A stretch of DNA of 64,000 bases from Providencia huaxiensis (GTDB lineage: Bacteria; Pseudomonadota; Gammaproteobacteria; Enterobacterales; Enterobacteriaceae). The translations under genes and the position numbers were made by a program. Each line of letters begins with the position of its first letter. Position 1 is the first letter of the stretch. This document shows, one piece after another, positions 40,276 through 50,076 of this stretch. The notes under the pieces were generated by a model that was not told the DNA's origin, did no database searches, and saw only the letters and a list, made by a program, of their open reading frames with translations. Location of the stretch: contig NZ_CP031123.2 in assembly GCF_002843235.3 (NCBI RefSeq), positions 2,852,001 to 2,916,000 of the forward strand. Direction: 5' to 3'.

Positions 40276-40877
40276 AAGTTTCTAACCAAGACTGCTATTT
40301 GGTAATTAAACGTTTGGTTGGGCAACAAATCTGTCTTAAGATTTATTTTCATTTCAAGTAATTGGGTATTTTCCTGCCAACCAAATGCTAATGTTTTAAC
40401 TTTGATTAGCTTCTCATCAAATAGCGATTGCCAACGCGTTCCATCGCAATCTCTGACATTTCGATTAGACTCTAATTTTTCATTGTTTAACCGATACCCA
40501 AAATAATCAGACTCTATCGACTTAGATTTAATGTCCTCCCACTTACCCGATAAATCTTGGTCATAGGCAAAAATAATGCATGAATTATTTCCTCGGCTTA
40601 AAAACTTAGATGTAATTTTTAAAGGCTCTTTTCCACAATCTAAGCTACCGCAGTAACCAATCCTTCTAAAATCTTTTTCCATGTTTATTAATGTCTGCCT
40701 TATATCTTTGTCTATTTGATATTGAATGTAAGCTCGGTAGGTTTGTTTAAATAATGTAGGGATGACACTCATCGCTGATACACAGACAATGCTACTGATT
40801 GCCATTGCCATCAACATTTCAATCAGTGTAAAGCCTCGCTGTTTTTTAAATTTATCGTGATTTAAGGAGTTCAGCAT
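40272..40877 (-). CDS. ppdB: Type IV pilin-like protein PpdB
   Basis: A 201-aa minor pseudopilin (PilW-like) with the leader peptide KKQRG and the methylation motif FTLIEMLMAMAISSIVCVSAMSVIP, which includes Glu at +5. It would be cleaved by a prepilin peptidase (no peptidase gene lies in this window). It overlaps the ppdA end by 7 nt. In gammaproteobacteria such minor pilins prime a DNA-uptake or secretion pseudopilus. Confidence 0.92.
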   Translation of the reverse strand: MLNSLNHDKFKKQRGFTLIEMLMAMAISSIVCVSAMSVIPTLFKQTYRAYIQYQIDKDIRQTLINMEKDFRRIGYCGSLDCGKEPLKITSKFLSRGNNSCIIFAYDQDLSGKWEDIKSKSIESDYFGYRLNNEKLESNRNVRDCDGTRWQSLFDEKLIKVKTLAFGWQENTQLLEMKINLKTDLLPNQTFNYQIAVLVRNL

Positions 40878-41356
40878 TTAGGCACTCCAGTCATTTTTTT
40901 ATGACTACAGCTTCTAATGCGGCCTAATGAAGAGATATAAATTGTGATCTGCTCATGCTGATTTTTTAGCCCTATACTGAAAGCACGAATAGTCCCCTGC
41001 TTCCCATACAGCTGAATTGACGTCCGGCTCGCTTTCCAGAGCTCTATTCCTCGATGCCTTTCTGCTGTCAGTTTGCCAACCTCTTGCTTGTTATTTGCAT
41101 CTTTAACAATCAGCTGCCAATCACCTACCCCAACTTTAACCGATAATATTTGGTACCTATTTAAATAGACACCTTCCGTCATTTGACTATAAATAAACTC
41201 TGATACTTGCCTAGCTGCGTCGATTAATCGCTGCCTTTCTACCTGCTGCTGCCATTGATATAAACCAGACAACATGACCAAAGAACAGATAAATAGAACA
41301 ATCAGAATTTCAATTAAGGTGAAACCACGCTGTGTTGTATTTGATTCAACTTTCAT
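40871..41356 (-). CDS. ppdA: Type IV pilin-like protein PpdA
   Basis: A 161-aa minor pseudopilin (GspH/FimT-like) with leader TTQRG and motif FTLIEILIVLFICSLVMLSGLYQW. It is first in the operon ppdA-ppdB-ygdB-ppdC, whose genes overlap each other. The CRP-S type palindrome 133 bp upstream suggests control by CRP with Sxy/TfoX. The C-terminus has two cysteines (CSHKKMTGVPKC). Confidence 0.92.
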   Translation of the reverse strand: MKVESNTTQRGFTLIEILIVLFICSLVMLSGLYQWQQQVERQRLIDAARQVSEFIYSQMTEGVYLNRYQILSVKVGVGDWQLIVKDANNKQEVGKLTAERHRGIELWKASRTSIQLYGKQGTIRAFSIGLKNQHEQITIYISSLGRIRSCSHKKMTGVPKC

Positions 41357-41488
41357 CTTGTTGTGACCTCACTTTTTCATACGCAAGACAGAGATTGCCA
41401 AAAAAAACCGGTATAGCGAGGATTGTCATTGCAAACTGCATAACGTTTCGCAACAAAATAAAGAGATTCATATAAATACAACTCGGTC

Positions 41489-41504
41489 TGCGAAGCGCTT
41501 CGCA
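41489..41504 (-). promoter_or_regulatory. CRP-S (Sxy-dependent CRP) site upstream of ppdA
   Basis: TGCGAAGCGCTTCGCA is a perfect palindrome of the form TGCGA-N6-TCGCA, which is the CRP-S consensus (canonical CRP sites have TGTGA-N6-TCACA). On the ppdA strand it is preceded by a run of Ts, as in known CRP-S sites. E. coli ppdA is a member of the CRP-S/Sxy competence regulon. It lies 133 bp upstream of the ppdA ATG. Confidence 0.78.
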
Positions 41505-41627
41505 AAAAAATAGTTAATTCAAAGTAAATACAAGAAAGTAAATTACTTATGAGCCAAGATAAAATTTATCAAGGGCGATGGAATCAATGAGGAGTGATGG
41601 AATCAATAAAGGGGGAAATAGTGAGAT

Positions 41628-41672
41628 GTAAAAAACAAGACTAAGATGGCTTTTAGATAAAACCATCTTAGT
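41628..41672 (-). terminator. Terminator after thyA
   Basis: ACTAAGATGG and CCATCTTAGT form a perfect 10-bp stem, extended by four A-T pairs past a one-base bulge. On the minus strand CTTGTTTTTTACA follows. It lies 18 nt past the thyA stop. Confidence 0.88.
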
Positions 41673-41690
41673 AAAAAATATATTCGCTAA

Positions 41691-42542
41691 TCAAACAGTA
41701 AATGGATACTTGATAGCTTCATGGCACTGGTACCCTTCGAGGGTAAAATCATCTGAAGTTACCCATGTTTCGAGGTCTTCTAATGACTTAATTTTGGGGT
41801 TAATAACCAATGAAGGGGAAGCAAAAGGCTCACGTTTCAGCTGGACATCACGCATCAAAGGCAATTGGTTTTCATAAATGTGCGCATTCACAATTTTATG
41901 ATAAGCCTTACCGGCTTTATGCCCTGTAATGCGAGCCATTAGAGCAAGTAGAACAAAGCATTGTACTTGATTGAAATTTAGGCCAAGCGGAACATCACAA
42001 CTACGCTGATAAGATGTTAAATGTAGTGTATCACCTAATAGTGAAAAAGTATGAGTATGCATGCAGGGACGCAAACAGCCCATTTCAAATTCACCCGGGT
42101 TATAAAAAGTGATGATTTCAGCACGGTCATCAATTCCATTTTTTAAGTTATTGACGACTTTTTTTAATTGGTCTAAGTGCGTACCGTCTGGACGTTGCCA
42201 TGAGCGCCCTTGAACGCCATAGACGCGCCCCATGTCATCTTCACCTTTACGATGGGGGTTATTCAGCCATGCTTGGTTTTCGTTTGCATTCGCATTCCAG
42301 GTATTACAACCAATTTCACGGAACTGGGCTGCGTTATCATAGCCGCGAAGGTAGCCAAGAAGCTCTGCTATTGCTGCTTTATAAAAACTTTTACGAGTCG
42401 TAATCAAGGGGAATTGATTATTACCAACATCATATTCAAGGTCAGCGTTAATAACGGTTAAACAACGAACTCCTGTTCGTTTGTTTTCAACCCATTGCCC
42501 TTCATCAATAATACGTTGGCATAAATCAAGATACGGCTTCAT
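41691..42542 (-). CDS. thyA: Thymidylate synthase, long Vibrio-like form
   Basis: ThyA converts dUMP to dTMP using methylene-tetrahydrofolate. The 283-aa product is longer than E. coli ThyA (264). The nucleophile is C160, in [17 protein letters not shown] rather than the E. coli APCHAFFQFYV. The dUMP-binding block [15 protein letters not shown] (178-192) is present. The sequence follows the form I know from Vibrio cholerae far more closely than the E. coli form. The place next to lgt is that of E. coli thyA, but here a 119-bp gap replaces the tight lgt-thyA overlap. Confidence 0.93.
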   Translation of the reverse strand: MKPYLDLCQRIIDEGQWVENKRTGVRCLTVINADLEYDVGNNQFPLITTRKSFYKAAIAELLGYLRGYDNAAQFREIGCNTWNANANENQAWLNNPHRKGEDDMGRVYGVQGRSWQRPDGTHLDQLKKVVNNLKNGIDDRAEIITFYNPGEFEMGCLRPCMHTHTFSLLGDTLHLTSYQRSCDVPLGLNFNQVQCFVLLALMARITGHKAGKAYHKIVNAHIYENQLPLMRDVQLKREPFASPSLVINPKIKSLEDLETWVTSDDFTLEGYQCHEAIKYPFTV

Positions 42543-42661
42543 AGTGACTCTCTTTTAAAAAAATAACTTAAGTGGCTAACCTTTGTCTTGTTGTACTTCA
42601 TTGCTTTATTTACAAAATAGTTATATTCCGCAGACTAAGTTAGCCCCAGTAATTGTACTTA

Positions 42662-43558
42662 TTAACTCTTTTTAGGCTCTTTTAGTGGCTTATGGGCCGG
42701 CACATTTTTACCATATTTGTAAGCCCAAACAATCATTAGAATTCCAATAATAATCATCGGTATTGACAGAATTTGCCCCATACTAATACCACCAAATAAA
42801 CCAAGCTGTGCGTCTGGCTGCCTAAAGAATTCAACAATAATCCTAAATGCACCATAGCCAATCAAGAATAGCCCGGAAACACTCCCCATTGGGCGAGGTT
42901 TACGCACAAATAAGTTCAAGATAAGGAACAGAACAATCCCCTCTAAGAACATTTCATAAAGCTGTGATGGGTGTCTTGGTAGCACACCGTATTGCTCTAA
43001 TATGGGTAATAGCGAAGGGTCCTGGGCGGCAAGTTGAATATCTTCACTGCGTGAATGAGGGAATAAAAATGCCCATGGCGTATCGAGTGTTACTCGTCCC
43101 CATAGCTCCCCATTAATAAAGTTACCAATACGACCCATACCTAGGCCAAATGGAATTAATGGTGCAACAAAGTCAGATACTTGCAAGAAACGACGGCGAG
43201 TACGGTGAGCAAACCACATCATGGCACATATCACACCGATTAGGCCGCCATGGAAGGACATACCACCATCCCAAACCTTAAATAGATATAAAGGATCGTC
43301 AAGAAAAACAGGGAGATTATAAAAGAAAACGTAACCTAACCGACCACCGATGAATACGCCAACAAAGCCAACGTACAGCAAGTTTTCTACTTCATTTTTT
43401 GTCCAGCCACTATTGGGTTTTGCAGCGCGACGTCCTGCTAGCCAAAGGGCAAAAACAAAGCCAACAAGGTACATAAAGCCATACCAGTGTAACGATACTG
43501 GCCCAATCGAGAACATAACAGGATCTATTTCTGGAAATGCTAAGTAGTTGTTACTCAT
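42662..43558 (-). CDS. lgt: Prolipoprotein diacylglyceryl transferase
   Basis: Lgt transfers diacylglyceryl from phosphatidylglycerol to the lipobox Cys, the first step in lipoprotein maturation. The 298-aa inner-membrane protein has about seven transmembrane helices, the signature [14 protein letters not shown], and conserved [20 protein letters not shown] and HPSQLYE. I start at ATG 43556-43558 ([13 protein letters not shown]), with GGGGA 5 nt upstream, seven codons inside the longest frame. It follows ptsP. Confidence 0.96.
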   Translation of the reverse strand: MSNNYLAFPEIDPVMFSIGPVSLHWYGFMYLVGFVFALWLAGRRAAKPNSGWTKNEVENLLYVGFVGVFIGGRLGYVFFYNLPVFLDDPLYLFKVWDGGMSFHGGLIGVICAMMWFAHRTRRRFLQVSDFVAPLIPFGLGMGRIGNFINGELWGRVTLDTPWAFLFPHSRSEDIQLAAQDPSLLPILEQYGVLPRHPSQLYEMFLEGIVLFLILNLFVRKPRPMGSVSGLFLIGYGAFRIIVEFFRQPDAQLGLFGGISMGQILSIPMIIIGILMIVWAYKYGKNVPAHKPLKEPKKS

Positions 43559-43736
43559 TGTTCCCCACTTTTTAATCATTAAGCCAACTACTCGTCGACT
43601 ATTACGTATTCAACAGACTTCAATGTGTGAAGTCCCCTGAAGCATACAACAAAAAGTATAGTCATTTATACTTGATATTTTTCGAACTAAACCAAATTAA
43701 CTACTTACATCTTAACTAATTACATCTTGTTGTAAG

Positions 43737-45983
43737 TTAAATCCCACCACGTACAAAACCGCCTAAATGGTGTTGCTCCATAAATTCACTCGCCTCTAGC
43801 CTGACACTATCACTCGTTTCCGCAGCCAATAATTTCGGTACTAACTGCGACATCAAGACTGGGTCAAGCTGGCGGATTAAATATTTCATGCGAGGAACAC
43901 TACGCCCACTCATACTTAAGGAGCGATACCCTAGAGCAATTAATACCATTGCGCTAAGTGGCTGCCCTGCCATTTCCCCACAAACACTGACAGGGAGCTG
44001 AAGGCGTTGGCACTCTTCACTTACTTTTGCTAAAAAGCGCACAACTGAGGGGTGAAGATTATCATATAGTGCCGCTACATGGGTGTTATTACGGTCAACA
44101 GCAAGTAAATATTGTGTAAAGTCATTAGTCCCAATAGAGATAAAATCAACGCGTTTTTTTATCTCTGGTAATAAAAATAGCAAAGAAGGAACTTCAAGCA
44201 TAATACCAATTTGGGGCATCTCAACGGGCATTTTTAATAAAATACTCACTTCGTCTCTTGCTCTTTTAACCAACAAAATGGCTTCGTCTATCTCATTAAC
44301 ACTAGTCACCATCGGTAATAAAATACGTAAATTACCTGAAAACATATTCGCCCGTAACATCGCCCTTAGCTGAATCAAAAAAATCTCGGGCTGGTCTAAC
44401 ATAATACGAATACCACGCCAGCCTAAGCTTGGGTTTTCTTCGCTAATTGGCATGTATGGCAGCTGTTTATCAGCTCCTATATCAAGGGTTCTTAACACAA
44501 CCGGTTTGGTTGGGAAGAGTTGTAAAACTTCCTTATAGAGCTGTTTCTGCTCATCTTCCGAGGGAAAACCATTGTGCAGCATAAAAGGCAGTTCAGTACG
44601 ATACAAGCCAACACCGTCAACCCCTGTGTTAATTTGTTGCTCGTAACGCGGACTTAAACCCGCATTAAGGTAAATATGAACGTGTTCGCCACCTTTAAGT
44701 GTTGCATCTTGCCCAAGAGTCCCTTCTGCTAAGCGACTAATGACATTTTCTTCTTCAATAATTTGCTGGTATTCCTGAACAATTAAGTTCTCAGGTTCAA
44801 TAAAGAGCTCACCACGATAGCCGTCCAATATTAAATGGCGATTATGTAACAGCGAAGGCTCAATATCTGCCCCCATAATTGCAGGGATCCCCATGGCTCT
44901 GATTAAAATCGCAGAATGAGAATGTGTTGCTCCGTCACGCACGACCACACCAGCAAGTTGCTCAATAGGTAACTCAGCCAATACGCTAGCGCTTAATTCA
45001 TCAGCAACTAAAATAAAACGCTCTGGCCACTGTTCATTTGCGGTCAGTGAATCATCAAGATGAAATAATAAACGTTGCCCCAAGGCTTTTAAGTCAGCCC
45101 CTCTTTCTCTTAAATAGAGGTCACGAAGGCGAGAAAACTGCTCTACATAATTTTCAATGACCGTTTTAACCGCCCATTCAGCGGTTGCGTTGTCATTAAT
45201 GGCAGCAAATAGGTGTTTTTTTAGCTGAGGGTCGCTAAGTAGATGATTATAGAGATCAAATATTGCTGCACTTTCTTTTGCAGAGCTAGCCATAAAACGT
45301 TTACTAATACGACGACATTCCGCAGTAGCACTTTCGAGGGCAGTGACAAGGCGTTGCTTTTCTTTGTCGATATCAATGGTACTGGCTTGGAAAATACTAT
45401 CTAAAGAGGGTTGGGAGCTATCTTGCCACCCATAAGCCATTGAAATTCCCTGAGATACAGGGATAGCTTTAATTCTATTTTGTCGATATTGCCCAAAAAT
45501 ACCTTTTGCCTGAGCTTGTGACAAGATCACAGCGAGTTGCATCGACAACGTGACCATGAAAGATTCTTCGGTTTCATTAAACAGTCGTTTTTCCCGCTGC
45601 TGTACCACCAGCACGCCTAATAATTGGCGGCGATAGACCACGGGGACACCTAAGAAAGCTCTTAACTGTTCTTCTTTAAGCTGAGGCAGGAATTTATATT
45701 GAGGATGTTCACGAATATCGGCTAGATTGAGCATCTCAGATTGGCGCCCGACGGCACCCACGACACCTTCATCAAACCCTAGGCGAATAGCAATCCCGCT
45801 AGGTTTTTTTAACCCGCGGGTTGCCATTAAGTAATAGCATTGGCGAGGGTGATCAGCTAAATAAATGGAACAAACGTCTGTTCGCATTGCTTTGCAAGTC
45901 TCATTCACCAACACTTCTAGCGCATCAGTCAAACTTGTCGCCATTGCAACTTTTTCGACAATTTCACGTAAACGCATCAACAT
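43737..45983 (-). CDS. ptsP: PEP-protein phosphotransferase PtsP (EI-Ntr)
   Basis: PtsP starts the nitrogen PTS by phosphorylating NPr (PtsO) from PEP. The 748-aa protein has an N-terminal GAF domain (about 5-160) that senses glutamine or 2-oxoglutarate in E. coli. The active-site His lies in VVRDGATHSHSAILIRAMGIPAIMG near residue 353. The C-terminal PEP-binding barrel has GVGLYRTELPFM, ENPSLGWRGIRIM and VSVCGEMAGQP. It begins 3 nt after rppH. Confidence 0.97.
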   Translation of the reverse strand: MLMRLREIVEKVAMATSLTDALEVLVNETCKAMRTDVCSIYLADHPRQCYYLMATRGLKKPSGIAIRLGFDEGVVGAVGRQSEMLNLADIREHPQYKFLPQLKEEQLRAFLGVPVVYRRQLLGVLVVQQREKRLFNETEESFMVTLSMQLAVILSQAQAKGIFGQYRQNRIKAIPVSQGISMAYGWQDSSQPSLDSIFQASTIDIDKEKQRLVTALESATAECRRISKRFMASSAKESAAIFDLYNHLLSDPQLKKHLFAAINDNATAEWAVKTVIENYVEQFSRLRDLYLRERGADLKALGQRLLFHLDDSLTANEQWPERFILVADELSASVLAELPIEQLAGVVVRDGATHSHSAILIRAMGIPAIMGADIEPSLLHNRHLILDGYRGELFIEPENLIVQEYQQIIEEENVISRLAEGTLGQDATLKGGEHVHIYLNAGLSPRYEQQINTGVDGVGLYRTELPFMLHNGFPSEDEQKQLYKEVLQLFPTKPVVLRTLDIGADKQLPYMPISEENPSLGWRGIRIMLDQPEIFLIQLRAMLRANMFSGNLRILLPMVTSVNEIDEAILLVKRARDEVSILLKMPVEMPQIGIMLEVPSLLFLLPEIKKRVDFISIGTNDFTQYLLAVDRNNTHVAALYDNLHPSVVRFLAKVSEECQRLQLPVSVCGEMAGQPLSAMVLIALGYRSLSMSGRSVPRMKYLIRQLDPVLMSQLVPKLLAAETSDSVRLEASEFMEQHHLGGFVRGGI

Positions 45984-45986
45984 AGG

Positions 45987-46520
45987 CTACTTTGCTCCAC
46001 GCCTACGGTTATTAAAAGTGGGTCGTTGTGGTAATTTTTGTTCCTGCAGAGGCATAACAACAGGGGCAAATTCCTTCATAACACGCCGATAAACTTCACG
46101 TTTAAAAGAAACCACCTGCCTAACAGGATACCAATAACTGACCCATCGCCAGCCATCAAATTCTGGCGATTTACTGCGCTGCACGTTTATATCGGCATCA
46201 TTGCATTGAAGTTGAAGTAAAAACCAACGCTGTTTCTGCCCAATACAAACAGGTTTTGTATCCCAACGCACCAAACGCTTGGGTAATTTGTAACGTAACC
46301 AATTACGGGTAGATGCCAATAACCTGACATCCTTACGCTGTAGCCCGACTTCTTCGTATAGCTCACGATACATCGCCTGTTCCGGCGATTCCCCGGGATT
46401 GATGCCTCCTTGAGGAAACTGCCATGAGTGCTGACCATAGCGGCGGGCCCATAAAACTTGCCCTTGCCGATTACAAATTACAATTCCTACATTCGGGCGG
46501 TAGCCATCATCATCAATCAC
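45987..46520 (-). CDS. rppH: RNA pyrophosphohydrolase RppH
   Basis: RppH removes pyrophosphate from mRNA 5' ends and so triggers RNase E decay. The 177-aa product has the Nudix box [23 protein letters not shown] at 38-60. It starts at GTG with GAGG 8 nt upstream and reads [39 protein letters not shown]. The C-terminal tail is basic. In E. coli the next gene across is mutH; here it is thiB, with the riboswitch in between. Confidence 0.97.
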   Translation of the reverse strand: MIDDDGYRPNVGIVICNRQGQVLWARRYGQHSWQFPQGGINPGESPEQAMYRELYEEVGLQRKDVRLLASTRNWLRYKLPKRLVRWDTKPVCIGQKQRWFLLQLQCNDADINVQRSKSPEFDGWRWVSYWYPVRQVVSFKREVYRRVMKEFAPVVMPLQEQKLPQRPTFNNRRRGAK

Positions 46521-46600
46521 AGACTACCTCAATAACCAAATTTGAAAGATGCCTAATTGTTTCACACATACCTAAACTGGTAAACCTATATCAATACAGT

Positions 46601-46628
46601 TTGCAGATATGTCTGAAGTCACTACAAT
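46601..46628 (+). promoter_or_regulatory. Promoter of the thiBPQ operon
   Basis: TTGCAG (46601-46606) and TACAAT (46623-46628) are 16 bp apart and sit just before the TPP riboswitch, giving a start near 46635. Confidence 0.68.
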
Positions 46629-46635
46629 AGTGAAC

Positions 46636-46719
46636 ATCTCAACGGGGTGCCGAATTTATTTAGGCTGAGAACTAACCCGTAGAACCTGATCCGGTTAATA
46701 CCGGCGTAGGGATTTGAGC
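46636..46719 (+). promoter_or_regulatory. TPP riboswitch (THI element) of thiBPQ
   Basis: The conserved parts occur in order: ACGGGGTGCC, GGCTGAGA, ACCCGT, GAACCTGATCCGG and TTAATACCGGCGTAGGGA. Together they form the TPP aptamer, which shuts down thiamine genes when thiamine pyrophosphate is abundant. Stem P1 can form from CTCAA before the aptamer and TTGAG at 46714-46718. Confidence 0.96.
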
Positions 46720-46788
46720 CACCGTCTGCATATCTGCACCGGTTTCTCCTCAAATCCTGTGTCACTATCTTTTAGCGCAGGAAAAAGC
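46710..46788 (+). promoter_or_regulatory. Expression platform of the thiB riboswitch
   Basis: GGATTTGAG (46710-46718) can pair over 9 bp with CTCAAATCC (46749-46757), which excludes P1. The freed TCCTG (46755-46759) can instead pair with CAGGA (46778-46782), the thiB ribosome-binding site. This suggests translational control: ligand frees TCCTG to mask the site. The pairings are read from the sequence; the mechanism is inferred. No T-tract suggests a transcription terminator. Confidence 0.6.
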
Positions 46789-47793
46789 ATGTTTAAAAAC
46801 AAAATTATAGCATCGATTTTTACCTTTAGTGCACTCAGTTTAAGTCAATTAGCATGGGCTGATAAACCAACGCTTACTGTTTATACCTATGATTCCTTTG
46901 CAGCAGAGTGGGGCCCTGGCCCTCAAATTAAAAAGAATTTCGAAGCGCAGTGCGATTGCGAGTTAAAAATAGTGGCGCTGGGAGATGGCGTAGCGCTGCT
47001 AAACAGACTCAGAATGGAAGGGAAAAAAAGCAAAGCAGATGTGATTTTAGGGTTAGATAATAATTTATTAGATTCTGCTGAAAAAACAGGCCTGTTTGCC
47101 CCCGCTGACATTGATACCACTGCATTGAAACTGCCTATTTCGTGGGATAGCTCAACCTTCATTCCTTATGACTATGGTTACTTTGCATTTATATATGACA
47201 CTAATAAAATTAAACACCCCCCAGCAAGTATGGATGCATTATTAAATAGTGATAATAATTGGAAAATTATTTACCAAGATCCTCGCACCAGCACTCCGGG
47301 GCTTGGCTTAATGCTATGGATTGAAAAACTGTATGGCGACAAGTCTGCGGATGCATGGCAAAAAATGGCAGGCAAAACACTTACCGTCACTAAAGGTTGG
47401 AGTGAAGCTTATGGCCTGTTCTTAAAAGGAGAAGGTGATTTTGTACTCAGTTACACCTCATCACCGGGCTACCAAATGCTTAATGACCAAAAAGATAACT
47501 ATGCAGCGGCATTATTTAATGAGGGTCACTATATGCAAGTTGAAGTGGCTGCAAGGCTGAAAAATAGCCCACAACCGGAGCTCGCCAAGCAATTCCTACA
47601 GTTTGTCTTAACACCTGATTTCCAAAACACCTTGCCAACGACTAACTGGATGTATCCGGTCATTGATATTCCCTTACCTGAGGTATACAACCAGTTACCT
47701 CTACCTGAAAAAGCCTTACAATTTAGTTCTCAAGAAGTTGCAAAAGAACGCCAAAACTGGACTCGTTTATGGCAAGCCGCCGTCAGTCGCTGA
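46789..47793 (+). CDS. thiB: Thiamine-binding periplasmic protein
   Basis: ThiB binds thiamine, its mono- and diphosphate in the periplasm for the ThiPQ transporter. The 334-aa protein has a signal peptide (MFKNKIIASIFTFSALSLSQLAWA) and matches the family (LTVYTYDSFAAEWGPGP, KADVILGLDNNLLD, DYGYFAFIYD, TKGWSEAYGLFLKGEGDFVLSYTSSP). The start ATG has CAGGA 6 nt upstream, inside the riboswitch platform; the upstream extension of the frame runs through the riboswitch. It overlaps thiP by 25 nt. Confidence 0.97.
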   Translation: MFKNKIIASIFTFSALSLSQLAWADKPTLTVYTYDSFAAEWGPGPQIKKNFEAQCDCELKIVALGDGVALLNRLRMEGKKSKADVILGLDNNLLDSAEKTGLFAPADIDTTALKLPISWDSSTFIPYDYGYFAFIYDTNKIKHPPASMDALLNSDNNWKIIYQDPRTSTPGLGLMLWIEKLYGDKSADAWQKMAGKTLTVTKGWSEAYGLFLKGEGDFVLSYTSSPGYQMLNDQKDNYAAALFNEGHYMQVEVAARLKNSPQPELAKQFLQFVLTPDFQNTLPTTNWMYPVIDIPLPEVYNQLPLPEKALQFSSQEVAKERQNWTRLWQAAVSR

Positions 47794-49373
47794 TTAATTT
47801 GTCTTTACTACCGGGGGCGTTGGCCTCCGGTTTACTGATTACGGTTGCACTCATTAGTTTTGGTGCGCTGTGGTTTTTTGCACCTGAAATCTCAGTGGCT
47901 GACATTATCAGCGATAGCTATTTGTGGCATGTAATTGGTTTTACTTTCTGGCAGGCTTTTTTATCTGCTATTTTTTCTGTGATCCCTGCTATTTTTCTCG
48001 CAAGAGCACTGTATCGCCGTCGTTTTTTTGGGCGAACTCTATTTTTACGCCTATGTGCAATGACATTGGTTCTTCCGGTGTTAGTTGCCGTATTTGGTAT
48101 TTTATCGGTTTACGGGCAGACGGGTTGGCTAGCTAAACTTTGTCAATTACTAGGGCTTGATTACACCTTTTCACCTTATGGCCTAAAAGGCATTTTGTTA
48201 GCGCATGTATTTTTTAACATGCCACTGGCAACACGTATGCTATTGCAATCTTTAGAGAATATCGCTATTGAGCAACGGCAGATTGCAGCACAACTGAGGT
48301 TTAATGAGTGGCAGCAATTCACTATTTTAGAATGGCCCTATTTACGGCGACAAATATTACCCACTGCCGCATTAATTTTCATGCTGTGCTTTGCCAGCTT
48401 TGCGACGGTTCTCGCTCTGGGAGGTGGCCCGGCAGCAACCACCATCGAATTGGCTATTTACCAAGCACTTAATTATGATTTTGATTTAGGACGAGCCACC
48501 CTTTTGGCGCTCATCCAGCTGTTTTTCTGTGTCGGTTTAATGTTTATCTGCCATAGAGTAAATAGTGTATTTTCAGTGGGGTTTAGCCAACAAGCGCAAT
48601 GGGTTGATCCCGCTGATAACGCATTTCGTCGTATTCGTGATCTGCTGCTCATTATCGCTGCCATGTTATTGCTACTGCCCCCGCTGTTCGCTGTTATTTT
48701 TGATGGCTTGAATGGGCAACTCTGGGCGGTACTGCAGCAATCAGCCTTATGGCAAGCCACTGCAACCTCGGTGTTTATTGCACTGTGTGCGGGCACCGTC
48801 TGTGTGGCACTCACCTTAATGTTGTTATGGAGCAGTCGTGAATTGCGCTTACGCCAAGCTGCTCGTCTAGGGCAAGCCATAGAACTTAGCGGGTTAATTA
48901 TTTTAGCCATGCCCGGTATTGTGCTAGCGACAGGTTTTTTTATCTTTTTTAATGAAACGATAGGCTTACCTGAATCCCCTTACCCATTAGTCATCATGAC
49001 AAACGCTTTGTTAGCTATCCCCTATGCGTTAAAAGTATTAGAAAATCCCATGCGAGACAGCGCTGAACGCTATAACCCATTGTGCCAATCACTCGATATT
49101 TCAGGGTTTAATCGCTTTCGAATTATTGAACTTAAAGCACTGCGTAAACCAATCGCCCAAGCGCTCGCATTTGCCTGTGTTATCTCAATTGGTGATTTTG
49201 GTGTCGTCGCGTTATTTGGCAATGATAACTTCCGCACGCTCCCTTATTATCTTTATCAGCAAATAGGGGCTTATCGGTCGAACGATGGGGCTGTTACGGC
49301 CATGCTATTGTTATTACTTTGCTTTTGCTTATTCAGCTTGATTGAACGTATTTCAGGAAAACATCATGATTAA
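47769..49373 (+). CDS. thiP: Thiamine ABC transporter permease
   Basis: ThiP is the double-length inner-membrane permease of ThiBPQ. The 534-aa protein (E. coli: 536) is an internal duplication of a six-helix unit with about 12 hydrophobic segments. Coupling loops that contact ThiQ occur near [17 protein letters not shown] and [24 protein letters not shown]. Its N-terminus ([16 protein letters not shown]) matches E. coli. It overlaps both thiB and thiQ, so the three are translationally coupled. Confidence 0.97.
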   Translation: MASRRQSLINLSLLPGALASGLLITVALISFGALWFFAPEISVADIISDSYLWHVIGFTFWQAFLSAIFSVIPAIFLARALYRRRFFGRTLFLRLCAMTLVLPVLVAVFGILSVYGQTGWLAKLCQLLGLDYTFSPYGLKGILLAHVFFNMPLATRMLLQSLENIAIEQRQIAAQLRFNEWQQFTILEWPYLRRQILPTAALIFMLCFASFATVLALGGGPAATTIELAIYQALNYDFDLGRATLLALIQLFFCVGLMFICHRVNSVFSVGFSQQAQWVDPADNAFRRIRDLLLIIAAMLLLLPPLFAVIFDGLNGQLWAVLQQSALWQATATSVFIALCAGTVCVALTLMLLWSSRELRLRQAARLGQAIELSGLIILAMPGIVLATGFFIFFNETIGLPESPYPLVIMTNALLAIPYALKVLENPMRDSAERYNPLCQSLDISGFNRFRIIELKALRKPIAQALAFACVISIGDFGVVALFGNDNFRTLPYYLYQQIGAYRSNDGAVTAMLLLLLCFCLFSLIERISGKHHD

Positions 49374-50076
49374 ATTGACTCAGTTAGATTACCAATACGA
49401 CAACCTGACAATGTCATTTGATTTTTCTGTTCAGTCCGGTGAGTCTGTGGCAGTCATGGGGCCAAGTGGTGCAGGGAAAAGTACGTTATTAAGTTTAATT
49501 AGCGGTTTTCAATTTCCCAATAGCGGTAAGATTGTGCTCAATGGCGAAGACCATACCTTCACGCCACCTGCTAAGCGCCCTGTTTCCATGCTATTTCAAG
49601 AAAATAATTTATTTTCACACCTGACTATCCGGCAAAATATTGGTCTGGGTCTGCAACCCAATTTGCGCCTTAATAAAACGCAAATTCAGCTAGTTGAACA
49701 AATGGCGAGCCGAGTCAGCCTGAGTGAATGTTTAGATAGGTTACCGGCTCAATTGTCGGGGGGACAACGCCAACGCGCAGCATTGGCACGCTGCATGATC
49801 CGCAATCAACCAATTTTACTGCTTGATGAGCCTTTTTCTGCTCTCGACCCTGCATTACGCCGAGAAATGCTGTTATTACTTAAGGAAATTTGTGCGGAAA
49901 AATCAATCACGTTATTAATGGTTTCCCATAATGTCGATGATGCCCTGCAAATTGCCCCACGGACACTGGTTATTGCAGAGGGGAAAATCGCCTACGATGG
50001 CGATACTCAATTACTATTACAGGGGCAAAGTGCGGCATCTGCGTTACTGAGTATCACCACCGCTGCCAATAATTAA
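49366..50076 (+). CDS. thiQ: Thiamine ABC transporter ATP-binding protein
   Basis: ThiQ powers thiamine uptake. The 236-aa protein has Walker [10 protein letters not shown] at 32-40, signature [14 protein letters not shown], Walker [13 protein letters not shown] and a switch His in [11 protein letters not shown] start at ATG 49366-49368 ([13 protein letters not shown]), with AGGAAA upstream; it overlaps the thiP end. It closes the riboswitch-controlled operon. Confidence 0.96.
   Translation: MIKLTQLDYQYDNLTMSFDFSVQSGESVAVMGPSGAGKSTLLSLISGFQFPNSGKIVLNGEDHTFTPPAKRPVSMLFQENNLFSHLTIRQNIGLGLQPNLRLNKTQIQLVEQMASRVSLSECLDRLPAQLSGGQRQRAALARCMIRNQPILLLDEPFSALDPALRREMLLLLKEICAEKSITLLMVSHNVDDALQIAPRTLVIAEGKIAYDGDTQLLLQGQSAASALLSITTAANN

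Larger units (their letters stand above)
41357..41690. other. 334-bp gap between thyA and ppdA
   Basis: It contains the thyA terminator on one side and the CRP-S palindrome on the other. A second, imperfect copy (TGCATAACGTTTCGCA, 41437-41452) lies 52 bp nearer ppdA. No further reading frame or RNA is recognised. Confidence 0.5.

Noticed and set aside
41489..41504. The palindrome as a transcription terminator
   Set aside because: It has no T-tract after it in either direction; A/T runs are on the wrong side. The CRP-S pattern explains it better.
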